DNA of 27,811 nucleotides from DASZBX01 sp035943635 (GTDB taxonomy: Bacteria; Actinomycetota; Actinomycetes; Streptomycetales; Catenulisporaceae), in assembly GCA_035943635.1 (NCBI GenBank), contig DASZBX010000101.1:1-27811 (forward strand), read 5' to 3'. A program made the position numbers and the translations under genes. The first letter of the stretch is position 1. The number at the start of each line of letters is the position of its first letter. Under the pieces are notes generated by a model, which worked only from the letters and a program-made list of their open reading frames with translations, did not search any database and was not told the DNA's origin. This document shows positions 1-6,339 of this stretch, piece after piece.

Positions 1-1
1 C

Positions 2-862
2 GGCGACAAACAGACCGGACAGTTCCTGAGCGGTTCCGACGTCGGCCGGTTCGAGATCCGGGACGACTTCTTCGACATCACCGGACAGTTCACCGTGCCG
101 CGCTCCCCGCAGGGACGCCCGGTGATCTTCCAGGCCGGGGACTCGGACCAGGGCCGGGAGTTCGCCGCGGCCGAGGCCGACGCGATCTTCAGCCGCTACG
201 GCACCCTGACCGAAGGCCAGGCGTTCGTCGCCGACATCAAGGGCCGGCTGGCGAAGTACGGCCGGACCCACGACCAACTCCTCGTGCTCCCGGCCGCCAC
301 CTTCGTGCTCGGCGACACCGACGCCGAGGCCCGGGAGATCGCCGCGGTGGTCCGGCGCCAGCAGGTCAGCGGCCAGACCGCGATCAAGTTCCTGGAACAG
401 CTGTGGAACAGGGACCTGAGTTCCTACGACCCGGACGGCCCGCTGCCGGCCGTCGACCCGGACCCCGGCGAGCACACCGTCGCGCGCGGCCGGGCCAGCG
501 TCCGGATGCACCGGGACCCGCTCGCCGTGGCCAAGGAATGGCGGGAGATCGCCGAGGCGAACACGTACTCGATCAGGGACCTGATCATCCACGTGACCGG
601 GCGGCAGAACTTCATCGGTTCCCCGGCCACCATCGCCGACACGATCAACGACTACGTCCAGCAGGACGCCGCCGACGGCTACATCCTGGTCCCGCACATC
701 ACCCCGGACGGCCTGGCCGACTTCGCCCAACGGGTCGTGCCGCTGCTCCAGGAGAAGGGCGTGTTCCGGACCGAATACACCGGCACCACCCTGCGCGACC
801 ATCTCGGCCTGGACCCGCTTCCCGCCCGCGCCGAGCCGGAGCGGGCGGGAGCGCAGGCATGA
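2..862 (+). CDS. NtaA/SnaA/DszA-family FMN-dependent monooxygenase, 5' partial
   Basis: C-terminal 286 residues of a luciferase-like flavin monooxygenase; the start lies left of the window and the frame is open from base 2. These enzymes use FMNH2 from a separate reductase and O2 to attack C-N or C-S bonds of small organic compounds. The family segment TVPRSPQGRPVIFQAG is at about residues 31-46 and the usual end, TLRDHLGLDPLP, is near the C-terminus. The stop overlaps the next start as ATGA, so this is the upstream member of a three-gene LLM operon with tight translational coupling. About 150 N-terminal residues of a typical 440-residue protein are missing. The substrate cannot be told; the sulfur-type genes downstream favour a thioether or sulfonate-like compound (inference). 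Confidence 0.9.
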   Translation, partial: GDKQTGQFLSGSDVGRFEIRDDFFDITGQFTVPRSPQGRPVIFQAGDSDQGREFAAAEADAIFSRYGTLTEGQAFVADIKGRLAKYGRTHDQLLVLPAATFVLGDTDAEAREIAAVVRRQQVSGQTAIKFLEQLWNRDLSSYDPDGPLPAVDPDPGEHTVARGRASVRMHRDPLAVAKEWREIAEANTYSIRDLIIHVTGRQNFIGSPATIADTINDYVQQDAADGYILVPHITPDGLADFAQRVVPLLQEKGVFRTEYTGTTLRDHLGLDPLPARAEPERAGAQA

Positions 863-1959
863 AGTTCCTGGCCATCACGCTGATCGTGCACGCCCCGCAC
901 CCGATCACCGGCATCAAGCCGTCCACCACCGAGCGGCTGCGCGAGGTCGTGGACAACGCGCTGCTCGCGGAGAACCTCGGGTTCGACGGCTTCGGCGTCG
1001 GCGAACGGCACGAGCGGCCGTTCATCTCCTCCTCGCCCCCGGTCGTGCTCAGCCACATCGCCGCCCTGACCAGCCGAATCCGCCTGTTCACGGCGGTGAC
1101 GACACTGAGCCTGCTCGACCCGGTCCGCGCGTATGAGGACTATGCGACGCTCGACCAGCTCTCCGGCGGCCGCCTGGAACTGATCATCGGCAAGGGAAAC
1201 GGCGCCGCGCAACGCGAACTGTTCCACGTCACCCCCGAGGACCAGTGGGACCGCAACATCGAAGGCTACGAACTGTTCCGCCGCCTGTGGTGGGAGGACA
1301 AGGTCACCTGGTCCGGACGGTTCCGCCCGGCCCTGCACGAGGCCGAGACCTGGCCGCGCCCGCTCCAGCAGCCGATCCGGGTCTGGCACGGCAGCGCGAC
1401 CAGCCGCGAATCGGTCGACCTCGCCGCCAGATGGGGCGACCCGCTGTTCTCGGCCAACGTCACCAACCCGATCGAGCCCTACGCCGAACTGGTGCGCTAC
1501 TACCGCGAACGCTGGGAACACTACGGCCACGACCCGCAGGACGCGATCGTCGGCGCGGGCACCGCCGGCTACTACGCCCGCAAACGCTCCCAGGACGCCC
1601 TGGCCGAGTACCGGCCGGTCTTCGAGGCCAACCTGGCGTTCCAACGCAAGATCGGCCTGCCGATCGTCTTCGAGACCTTCGACGACTACGTCGAACGCAG
1701 CTCGGCCCTGATCGGCAGCCCCGAACAGATCATCGACAAAGTCCACCGCTACCACGACGCCTTCGGCCACCGCGTACTCCACCTGCACGCCGACGCCGGC
1801 GGACTGACCCCGCGCCAGCACGTCGAGGCCATGGAACTGTTCCAGTCCGACATCGCGCCGGTCCTGCGCCGCGACATCCCCGATCCGCCGTGGCCCGCAT
1901 CCACCGGCCCTGAGACCTCCCGGCCGCAAGACCCAGAAAGGACTGGCGCACAGGCATGA
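859..1959 (+). CDS. LLM-class flavin-dependent oxidoreductase (LuxA-like)
   Basis: A 366-residue luciferase-like monooxygenase, full length for the class. Visible landmarks are the first strand FLAITLIVHAP (residues 3-13), GFDGFGVGERHER (41-53), TSRIRLFTAVTTLSLLDPVRAYEDYATLDQLSGGRLELIIGKG in sections (71-113) and the late motif LIGSPEQIIDKV before the C-terminal helices. The ATG at 859 overlaps the previous stop (ATGA) and follows GGGAG; the open frame continues further upstream but there overlaps the preceding gene, so it is not the start. Its own stop overlaps the next start in the same way. Its last residues (PERTGAQA) nearly repeat those of the gene before (PERAGAQA). It acts as an FMNH2-dependent oxygenase, probably with its operon partners; the substrate is unknown. 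Confidence 0.9.
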   Translation: MKFLAITLIVHAPHPITGIKPSTTERLREVVDNALLAENLGFDGFGVGERHERPFISSSPPVVLSHIAALTSRIRLFTAVTTLSLLDPVRAYEDYATLDQLSGGRLELIIGKGNGAAQRELFHVTPEDQWDRNIEGYELFRRLWWEDKVTWSGRFRPALHEAETWPRPLQQPIRVWHGSATSRESVDLAARWGDPLFSANVTNPIEPYAELVRYYRERWEHYGHDPQDAIVGAGTAGYYARKRSQDALAEYRPVFEANLAFQRKIGLPIVFETFDDYVERSSALIGSPEQIIDKVHRYHDAFGHRVLHLHADAGGLTPRQHVEAMELFQSDIAPVLRRDIPDPPWPASTGPETSRPQDPERTGAQA

Positions 1960-3107
1960 GCGGCATCCCGCTGACAGTACTCGACCTCGTCCCGATCAGC
2001 ACCGGATCGACGGCGGCCCAGTCCCTGCGCAACAGCATCGACCTGGCCCGCAAGACCGAGGAGGCCGGCTACACCCGCTACTGGTTCGCCGAACACCACC
2101 TGAACCCGGGCGTCGCCGGAACCTCCCCGGCCGTACTCGTCGCCCTGGTCGCCTCGCACACCGACCGGATCCGGCTGGGCTCGGGCGCCGTGCTGCTGGG
2201 CCACCGCACCGCCCTGAGCACGGTCGAGGAGTTCGGCCTGCTCGACGCGCTGTACCCCGGCCGGATCGACCTCGGGCTCGGCCGCTCCGGCGCCCGCGGC
2301 AAGCCCAGAACCGGCGCCGCCACACCGGCCGCCACGTCAGCGCCCGCTCCAACACCGGCGCCGCCGGAAAGCCGGGTCACCGAGAACGGCCTGCTGATCC
2401 CGCCGACCTTCTCCTTCGAGAAACTGCTCTCCTCCCCACGCTTCGGGCTCTACCAGGAACTGCTGCAACAGCCCAACGCCGAGGCCCAGGACTACGCCGA
2501 GCAGACCGCCGTCATCCAGGCCCTGCTGGCGGGCACCTACCGCTCCGAGGCGGGCGTCGAGGCGCACGTCATCCCCGGTGAGGGCGCCGACGTGCAGATC
2601 TGGATCCTGGGCAGCAGCGGCGGGGAGAGCGCGACGCTCGCCGGCGGCCGGGGGCTGAGATTCGCGGCGAACTACCACGTGAGCCCCGGCACCGTCCTGG
2701 ACGCCGTGGAAGGCTACCGCGCCGCGTTCGAGCCGTCAGAAGAGCTGGCTAAGCCCTACCTCAGCGTGTCCGCGGACGTCGTCGTGGCCGAATGCGACGA
2801 CAAGGCCCGCGACCTGGCCGCCGGATACGGCGCATGGGTGCGCAGCATCCGCACCGCCGAGGGCGCGATCCAGTTCCCGACCTCGGCCGAGGCCGCCGGG
2901 ATCCCCTGGACCGACGAGGGCCGCGCCCTGGTCGCCGACCGGATCGACACCCAGTTCACCGGCTCGCCGAAGACCGTGGCCGACAAGCTGGAGATCCTCC
3001 AGGAGGCCACCGGCGCCGACGAGCTGATCATCACCACGATCACGCACGACCACGCCGACCGGGTCCGCTCCTACCGGCTGCTCGCCGAGGAGTGGTACAG
3101 CCGGTGA
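1956..3107 (+). CDS. LLM-class flavin-dependent oxidoreductase, MsnO8-like
   Basis: A 383-residue luciferase-like protein of the MsnO8 type. The hallmarks are WFAEHHLNPGVAGTSPAVLV (residues 43-62), RIRLGSGAVLLGHRTALSTVEEFGLLDALYPGRIDLGLGRS in sections (71-111), WILGSSGGESA in the middle and GYGAWVRSIRTAEGAI later. An Ala/Pro-rich linker sits at about residues 120-138, between the first half of the barrel and the insertion region. The start is the ATG at 1956, overlapping the previous stop (ATGA), with AGAAAGGA upstream. This is the last gene of the three-LLM operon; it ends against the convergent SsuD-like gene with a hairpin between them. Three different LLM enzymes in one transcript suggests sequential or parallel oxidation of related substrates (inference). 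Confidence 0.9.
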   Translation: MSGIPLTVLDLVPISTGSTAAQSLRNSIDLARKTEEAGYTRYWFAEHHLNPGVAGTSPAVLVALVASHTDRIRLGSGAVLLGHRTALSTVEEFGLLDALYPGRIDLGLGRSGARGKPRTGAATPAATSAPAPTPAPPESRVTENGLLIPPTFSFEKLLSSPRFGLYQELLQQPNAEAQDYAEQTAVIQALLAGTYRSEAGVEAHVIPGEGADVQIWILGSSGGESATLAGGRGLRFAANYHVSPGTVLDAVEGYRAAFEPSEELAKPYLSVSADVVVAECDDKARDLAAGYGAWVRSIRTAEGAIQFPTSAEAAGIPWTDEGRALVADRIDTQFTGSPKTVADKLEILQEATGADELIITTITHDHADRVRSYRLLAEEWYSR

Positions 3108-3110
3108 CCA

Positions 3111-3159
3111 CCGCTGCCGGGACCGGGGCTGATCACAGCTCCGGTTCCCGCAGCAGCGG
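3111..3159. terminator. Imperfect hairpin between convergent genes
   Basis: The arms CCGCTGCCGGGACCGG (3111-3126) and CCGGTTCCCGCAGCAGCGG (3141-3159) pair with small bulges, and the inner bases GGGGCT/AGCTCC extend the stem around GATCAC. It lies between the stops of the MsnO8-like gene (+) and the SsuD-like gene (-) and overlaps the last codons of the latter. There is no U tract, as is common in high-GC actinomycetes. It could serve both strands. Confidence 0.5.
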
Positions 3160-4206
3160 CAGCACCTGGTCGCCGACCCGGCCGATCTCGGACAGGTAGG
3201 GGGTGTCGGACAGCACGAAGTGGGTGATGCCGAGCTTGCGGTACGCCTTGAGCGCGTCGGCCACGTCCTGGGCGGAGCCGACCAGCCAGGTGGTGGCCGC
3301 TCCCCCGGCGCCGTACTTGCCCGGCGCGGTGTACAGGCAGGTGTCGAGCACGTCGCCGCGTTCGGCGAGCTCGAACAGGCGCCGCTGGCCGACCGCGGTC
3401 CGCCCGTTGCTCCCCCAGTTGGTCTCACCGGCGCCGGCGGCCATCCGCGCCACCTTGTCTTCGGCCGCCTGCCAGGCCTCGTCGGTGCTCTCGCGCACCA
3501 CGGTCGTGATCCGCAGGCCGAACTCCAGCGGCTCGTGCTCGCGCTCGACCTTGCCGCTGAGCTCGGTCAGCCGGTTGATGCGTTCGGCCAGCCCGTCCAG
3601 CGGCTCGCCCCAGAACAGCTGCACGTCGGCCTCCGCGGCCGACACCCGTTCGGCGGCTTCAGAGGCGCCGCCGAAGTACAGCGTCGGATGCGTGCGCCCG
3701 CCGCCGGAGTACGGGCACGGAGTCACGGTCGAGTCGGCGACCTGGAAGTGCTCGCCGGTGAAGGTGACGTGCTCCTGCGTCCACAGCCGCCGCACCACGT
3801 GCATGAACTCGCGGGTGCGGTCGTAGCGCTGGGCCGGATCGCTGTGCACGTCGCCGTACGCGGCCAGGTTGTCCACGCCGCTGACGATGTTGACCAGCAC
3901 CCGGCCGCGGCTGAGATCGTCGAGCGTCGCGGCCGCGGCGGCGAACTGGGCCGGCTGCCAGTACCCGGGCCGGACCGCGATCAGGGGCTTGAAACTCCGG
4001 GTGCGGGCGGCCAGGGCGCAGGCGACCGTGAACGTGTCCGGCCGCCCCCATCCGGTGCCCAGCAGCGCGCCGTTCCAGCCGTGGTCCTCGGCCGCCTGGG
4101 CCAGGCGGGTGGAGTACTCGACCGACCCCCACCCGTCGACCGTGTCGTCACCGCGGTGACCCGGCTGCACGGTGTTCGGGATGTACCACAGGTACTGCGC
4201 ACCCAT
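3133..4206 (-). CDS. SsuD-like FMNH2-dependent alkanesulfonate monooxygenase family protein
   Basis: A 357-residue LLM protein of the alkanesulfonate/dimethylsulfone monooxygenase branch. Motifs: RPGYWQPAQFA (residues 79-89), LSRGRVLVNIVSG (98-110), YDRTREFMHVVRRLW (128-142), TLYFGGASEAA (175-185) and the C-terminal GITHFVLSDTPYL. SsuD releases sulfite from sulfonates using FMNH2 made by SsuE; no SsuE-type reductase is in this window, so FMNH2 must come from elsewhere. The ATG at 4206 follows a good Shine-Dalgarno (GGAGGAAC). It is the last gene of a minus-strand operon: leader peptide, DUF1684, LLM remnant, then this gene 17 bases later. Exact substrate specificity is not shown by the sequence. 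Confidence 0.9.
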   Translation of the reverse strand: MGAQYLWYIPNTVQPGHRGDDTVDGWGSVEYSTRLAQAAEDHGWNGALLGTGWGRPDTFTVACALAARTRSFKPLIAVRPGYWQPAQFAAAAATLDDLSRGRVLVNIVSGVDNLAAYGDVHSDPAQRYDRTREFMHVVRRLWTQEHVTFTGEHFQVADSTVTPCPYSGGGRTHPTLYFGGASEAAERVSAAEADVQLFWGEPLDGLAERINRLTELSGKVEREHEPLEFGLRITTVVRESTDEAWQAAEDKVARMAAGAGETNWGSNGRTAVGQRRLFELAERGDVLDTCLYTAPGKYGAGGAATTWLVGSAQDVADALKAYRKLGITHFVLSDTPYLSEIGRVGDQVLPLLREPEL

Positions 4207-4223
4207 CCTCGTTCCTCCGTTGC

Positions 4224-4628
4224 TCAGGCGGCCGGGACCGGCGCGGCGGCCGACGCCTCGGCCGGACGCCAGTCCAGTTCGGGGGCGATCAGCGCGGCCG
4301 TGTCGTGCAGGATCTGCTCGTAGTCCTCGCGGTGGAACTCGTACGGCAGTTCCAGGGACAGGTCCTCGGCGAGCGGGAACGGGCTCTCGTACCCGATCGG
4401 GATCACCGCGGTGCCCAGCTCGATCCGGCCGGCCGCGGCCAGGGACACCGCCGCGGAACCGACGCCGCGCTCCAGGCGGCGCTGGCGGATCCAGGCGCCG
4501 TCGAAGCCCAGGCGTTCGCCGTACCCGAACAGCCGCAGGGTGTCTTCGAGCCCTGCGTGCGGGTCGTGGTCGGCGAAGTTGCCCGGGGTCAGGAAGGAGA
4601 GCGGGTCGATCCGCGGCGGCGTGGTCAT
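4224..4628 (-). pseudogene. LLM monooxygenase remnant with a large in-frame internal deletion
   Basis: An intact 134-codon frame that reads as two ends of an LLM enzyme joined together. Residues 1-90 match the N-terminus of one LLM subgroup (RIDPLSFLTPGNFADHDPHA, then GERLGFDGAWIRQRRLERGV, then RIELGTAVIPIGYESPFPLAEDL). Residues 91-120 (SLELPYEFHREDYEQILHDT and on) match the very C-terminus of the same subgroup, which is normally about 350 residues long. The roughly 200-residue middle, carrying most of the barrel and the flavin/substrate insertion, is absent; the junction is near base 4358. A few residues may also be missing at about residue 66. It starts four bases after the DUF1684 stop, so it is co-transcribed. 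It cannot fold as a normal TIM barrel; it is probably dead, or acts as a small unknown protein. Confidence 0.75.
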
Positions 4629-4632
4629 CGGC

Positions 4633-5460
4633 TCAGCCGCGCTCGTACGGGGTCTTCTCCCCGGCCTCGACCGCGACCGGCAGCCGGTTCTCGGCCGGGG
4701 GCAGCGGGCAGGTGGCCAGGTCGGTGTAGGCGCAGGGCAGGTTGGCGGCCCGGTTGAAGTCCAGGACCACCGTGCCGTCGGCGGCCGGCGGGTCGATCGA
4801 CAGCGTGCGGTTGGCGGCGTAGGTGGTCACCCCCGAGGTGGCGTCGGTCAGCAGCGCGGTGAAGCTGCCGGGGGTGCGGCCGTTGAACACGGTCAGGCTC
4901 AGCGCCTGCCCGCCGAGGTCGAACTCGACCCGGCCGGGGGCGTCGTAGACGTGCTGGAGCCCCTCCACCGCGGCCCCGACCGTGGTCGGCCGGGGCTGGT
5001 CGAAGGGCACGTACCGGCCGGTCACCGTCCAGCGCGGGTCCGGCGCGTACGCCGGGGTGCCGCCGTAGTCCAGGCGCAGCCGGTTCTGCGGGTGGCGCGG
5101 GCGCACGATGTCGTGGCCGCCGCGCTTGGCCACCTCGATCACCGCGTCCCCGGAGACCGGGAACAGGCTGTCGCGCTCGGCGATGACGCCGAAGTCGTGC
5201 GTGCCGTGCACGGGAGTGCCGTCGACGACGAGTTCCTCGCCCTCGTCGAGTTCGACCCGCACGCCGGCCGGTCCGGTGGACCAGCGGCCGGGGGCGTCGT
5301 CGAAGCGCTCCGGGGCGCCGGTGAGCCAGTGCAGGCTGGTGATGGCCAGGAAGCCGTGCGGGTCGGCCAGCTTCGCGAACTGCCGGCCGCGCCACTCCTG
5401 CCAGTCCCGGGTGAAGGTCTCGGGGATCGCGGCGACGGCCGCGAGATCCTGGACGGTCAT
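4633..5460 (-). CDS. DUF1684 domain-containing protein
   Basis: A 275-residue cytosolic protein, DUF1684 over nearly its whole length. The conserved tail is clear: FNRAANLPCAY (235-245), then CPLPPAENRLPVAVEAGEKT close to the end. The domain's biochemical function is not known to me. The ATG at 5460 was chosen because AAGGAC lies seven bases upstream; a longer open frame reaching 5553 has an atypical Asp/Arg/Ala-rich extension and would cross a 12-bp tandem repeat. It is the first structural gene behind a cysteine-type leader peptide (5669-5779) and precedes the LLM remnant and the SsuD-like enzyme, so a role in organosulfur handling is likely from context only. Confidence 0.85.
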   Translation of the reverse strand: MTVQDLAAVAAIPETFTRDWQEWRGRQFAKLADPHGFLAITSLHWLTGAPERFDDAPGRWSTGPAGVRVELDEGEELVVDGTPVHGTHDFGVIAERDSLFPVSGDAVIEVAKRGGHDIVRPRHPQNRLRLDYGGTPAYAPDPRWTVTGRYVPFDQPRPTTVGAAVEGLQHVYDAPGRVEFDLGGQALSLTVFNGRTPGSFTALLTDATSGVTTYAANRTLSIDPPAADGTVVLDFNRAANLPCAYTDLATCPLPPAENRLPVAVEAGEKTPYERG

Positions 5461-5471
5461 GTCTGTGTCCT

Positions 5472-5495
5472 TGTCTGAAGCTCTGTCTGAAGCTC
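5472..5495 (-). repeat. 12-bp perfect tandem duplication in the DUF1684 5' UTR
   Basis: TGTCTGAAGCTC occurs twice head to tail (5472-5483 and 5484-5495 on the plus strand), directly before the Shine-Dalgarno of the DUF1684 gene. On the mRNA strand the unit reads GAGCTTCAGACA. It may be a replication slippage product or may set leader spacing. Confidence 0.85.
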
Positions 5496-5521
5496 GGAAA
5501 TCCGCCGCGGCGGCGGTCCGC

Positions 5522-5551
5522 GCCCGGACGCCGGAGAAATCCGGTTCGGGC
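5522..5551 (-). promoter_or_regulatory. Two-tier hairpin in the DUF1684 leader, attenuator candidate
   Basis: Outer arms GCCCG/CGGGC (5522-5526, 5547-5551) enclose a perfect inner stem CCGGA/TCCGG (5531-5535, 5540-5544) with a four-base loop. It lies between the leader-peptide stop (5669) and the DUF1684 start (5460), where a translation-dependent attenuator or ribosome-site sequestering stem would be expected. The role is inferred from position. Confidence 0.4.
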
Positions 5552-5668
5552 ACGCGGCGCGGGCGGCGGGCGGGAACTCTCCGGCGATGGCGCTCAGCTC
5601 GGCGCGGGCGGCGGGGAGGCGGAAGATCGGGTACGGGCGGGCGGGCCGGGGGCCGGCTCAGGGCCGGT

Positions 5669-5779
5669 TCAACCGCGACACAGGGAGCTGGCGACGCGCT
5701 GCAGGTCGATGTGGCGGCGCCGGGAGAACAAGGACTCGCCGCGGGCGGCGAGGACGGTCGGCAACAGCACGCGTCGCAT
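5669..5779 (-). CDS. Cysteine-type leader peptide (36 aa) for the DUF1684/SsuD operon
   Basis: A short ORF whose end reads SRRRHIDLQRVASSLCRG then stop. It fits the short actinobacterial leader peptides found before sulfur metabolism genes: R-x-H-[IV]-D-[LF]-x-R followed by a late Cys. The Cys codon is TGT, uncommon in this GC-rich DNA. The ATG at 5779 has a very strong Shine-Dalgarno (AAAGGGAGG, seven bases away). The stop is 208 bases before the DUF1684 start, leaving room for an attenuator. Ribosome stalling at the Cys codon when charged Cys-tRNA is scarce is the expected logic, by analogy with mycobacterial Cys-leader attenuation. At 36 residues it is longer than the other two leaders in this window. 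Confidence 0.75.
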   Translation of the reverse strand: MRRVLLPTVLAARGESLFSRRRHIDLQRVASSLCRG

Positions 5780-5884
5780 GACTCCGCCTCCCTTTCCGCC
5801 CGCCACCGGGGCCGCGTGCCTGCGGGACCGAGGGTTGCCGGTCAGCCGCGCAGGGCTGCGCGCCGGCACTCGATGCCGCTTCTC

Positions 5885-5914
5885 ACGGTATCCGCGGCCG
5901 GATCCGCTCGTCAA
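5885..5914 (-). promoter_or_regulatory. Minus-strand promoter for the leader peptide/DUF1684 operon
   Basis: TTGACG (5914-5909) and TACCGT (5890-5885) are spaced 18 bases on the minus strand, giving a start near 5878 and a UTR of about 100 bases before the leader ATG at 5779. It fits the actinobacterial housekeeping TTGAC/TANNNT pattern. It is back to back with the plus-strand promoter at 5956. Confidence 0.5.
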
Positions 5915-5955
5915 CATCGACAAGGGCATGAGGACGTCCACGGCTTGGCTGTTTG

Positions 5956-5985
5956 TTGACACACCTCGAGCTGCCCGGTCACACT
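5956..5985 (+). promoter_or_regulatory. Plus-strand promoter giving a leaderless leader peptide
   Basis: Perfect -35 TTGACA (5956-5961), an 18-base spacer and -10 CACACT (5980-5985). Six bases later comes the leader ATG at 5992, so the predicted transcription start is the A of that ATG. No Shine-Dalgarno precedes the ATG, which supports leaderless translation. The same -10 to ATG distance occurs at the promoter 15542-15570. Confidence 0.55.
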
Positions 5986-5991
5986 GACGAC

Positions 5992-6063
5992 ATGATCGCA
6001 ACGCGGCTCACCACCCGCAGCCACATCGACTTCGGTCGCGTGTGGTCCAGTTCCTGTCGCTGA
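5992..6063 (+). CDS. Cysteine-type leader peptide (23 aa) for the NtaA/SDR-GNAT operon
   Basis: Reads MIATRLTTRSHIDFGRVWSS followed by SCR and stop. It has the leader signature R-S-H-I-D-F-x-R and a single Cys, codon TGT, two codons before the stop. It starts at or within a base or two of the predicted transcription start, so it is probably translated leaderless. It lies 276 bases upstream of the NtaA-like gene at 6340. It is too small for standard gene calling, but its likeness to the leaders at 5669 and 15458 is strong. Expected role: sensing cysteine supply and controlling read-through into 6340-10007. Confidence 0.8.
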   Translation: MIATRLTTRSHIDFGRVWSSSCR

Positions 6064-6339
6064 TCCGCCTTTCCCTTCGGCCGAGTCGCGCCCTCCCGCG
6101 GCCGTCTCGGCTCCGCGCGCCGGATCTCCGGGCGCCCCGCTCTTGTCCGCCGGTCGACGGTTGCGACCTCCCGGCTTCCTTCCCGACGTAGCCCGCGCCC
6201 CGGCACCGGCCGGTCGGCCGTCCCGGCGCCCGGTCCCCGCCCCTGATCGCGGCGGGAACCGCCGGCCCGGCGGCGGCGGTCCGGGTCCTCGGCGGCGGCA
6301 CCCGACCAGCACCCCCGGACCACGAAAACGGAGCAGCTC
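6064..6339 (+). promoter_or_regulatory. Leader region between Cys leader peptide and NtaA-like gene, with GC hairpin
   Basis: No convincing gene. A compact hairpin lies at 6115-6135: GCGC(G)CCGG / CCGGGCGC with a four-base loop ATCT and one bulged G. A second possible stem pairs GCCGAG (6080-6085) with CTCGGC (6106-6111). The two stems lie next to each other and could form part of an attenuation switch or a Rho-dependent control region. There is no U run. The function is inferred from position after the leader peptide. Confidence 0.35.

Noticed and set aside
5461..5553. N-terminal extension of the DUF1684 protein
   Set aside because: No ribosome site at the upstream ATG, unusual composition, and it crosses the tandem repeat; the ATG at 5460 has AAGGAC at good spacing.
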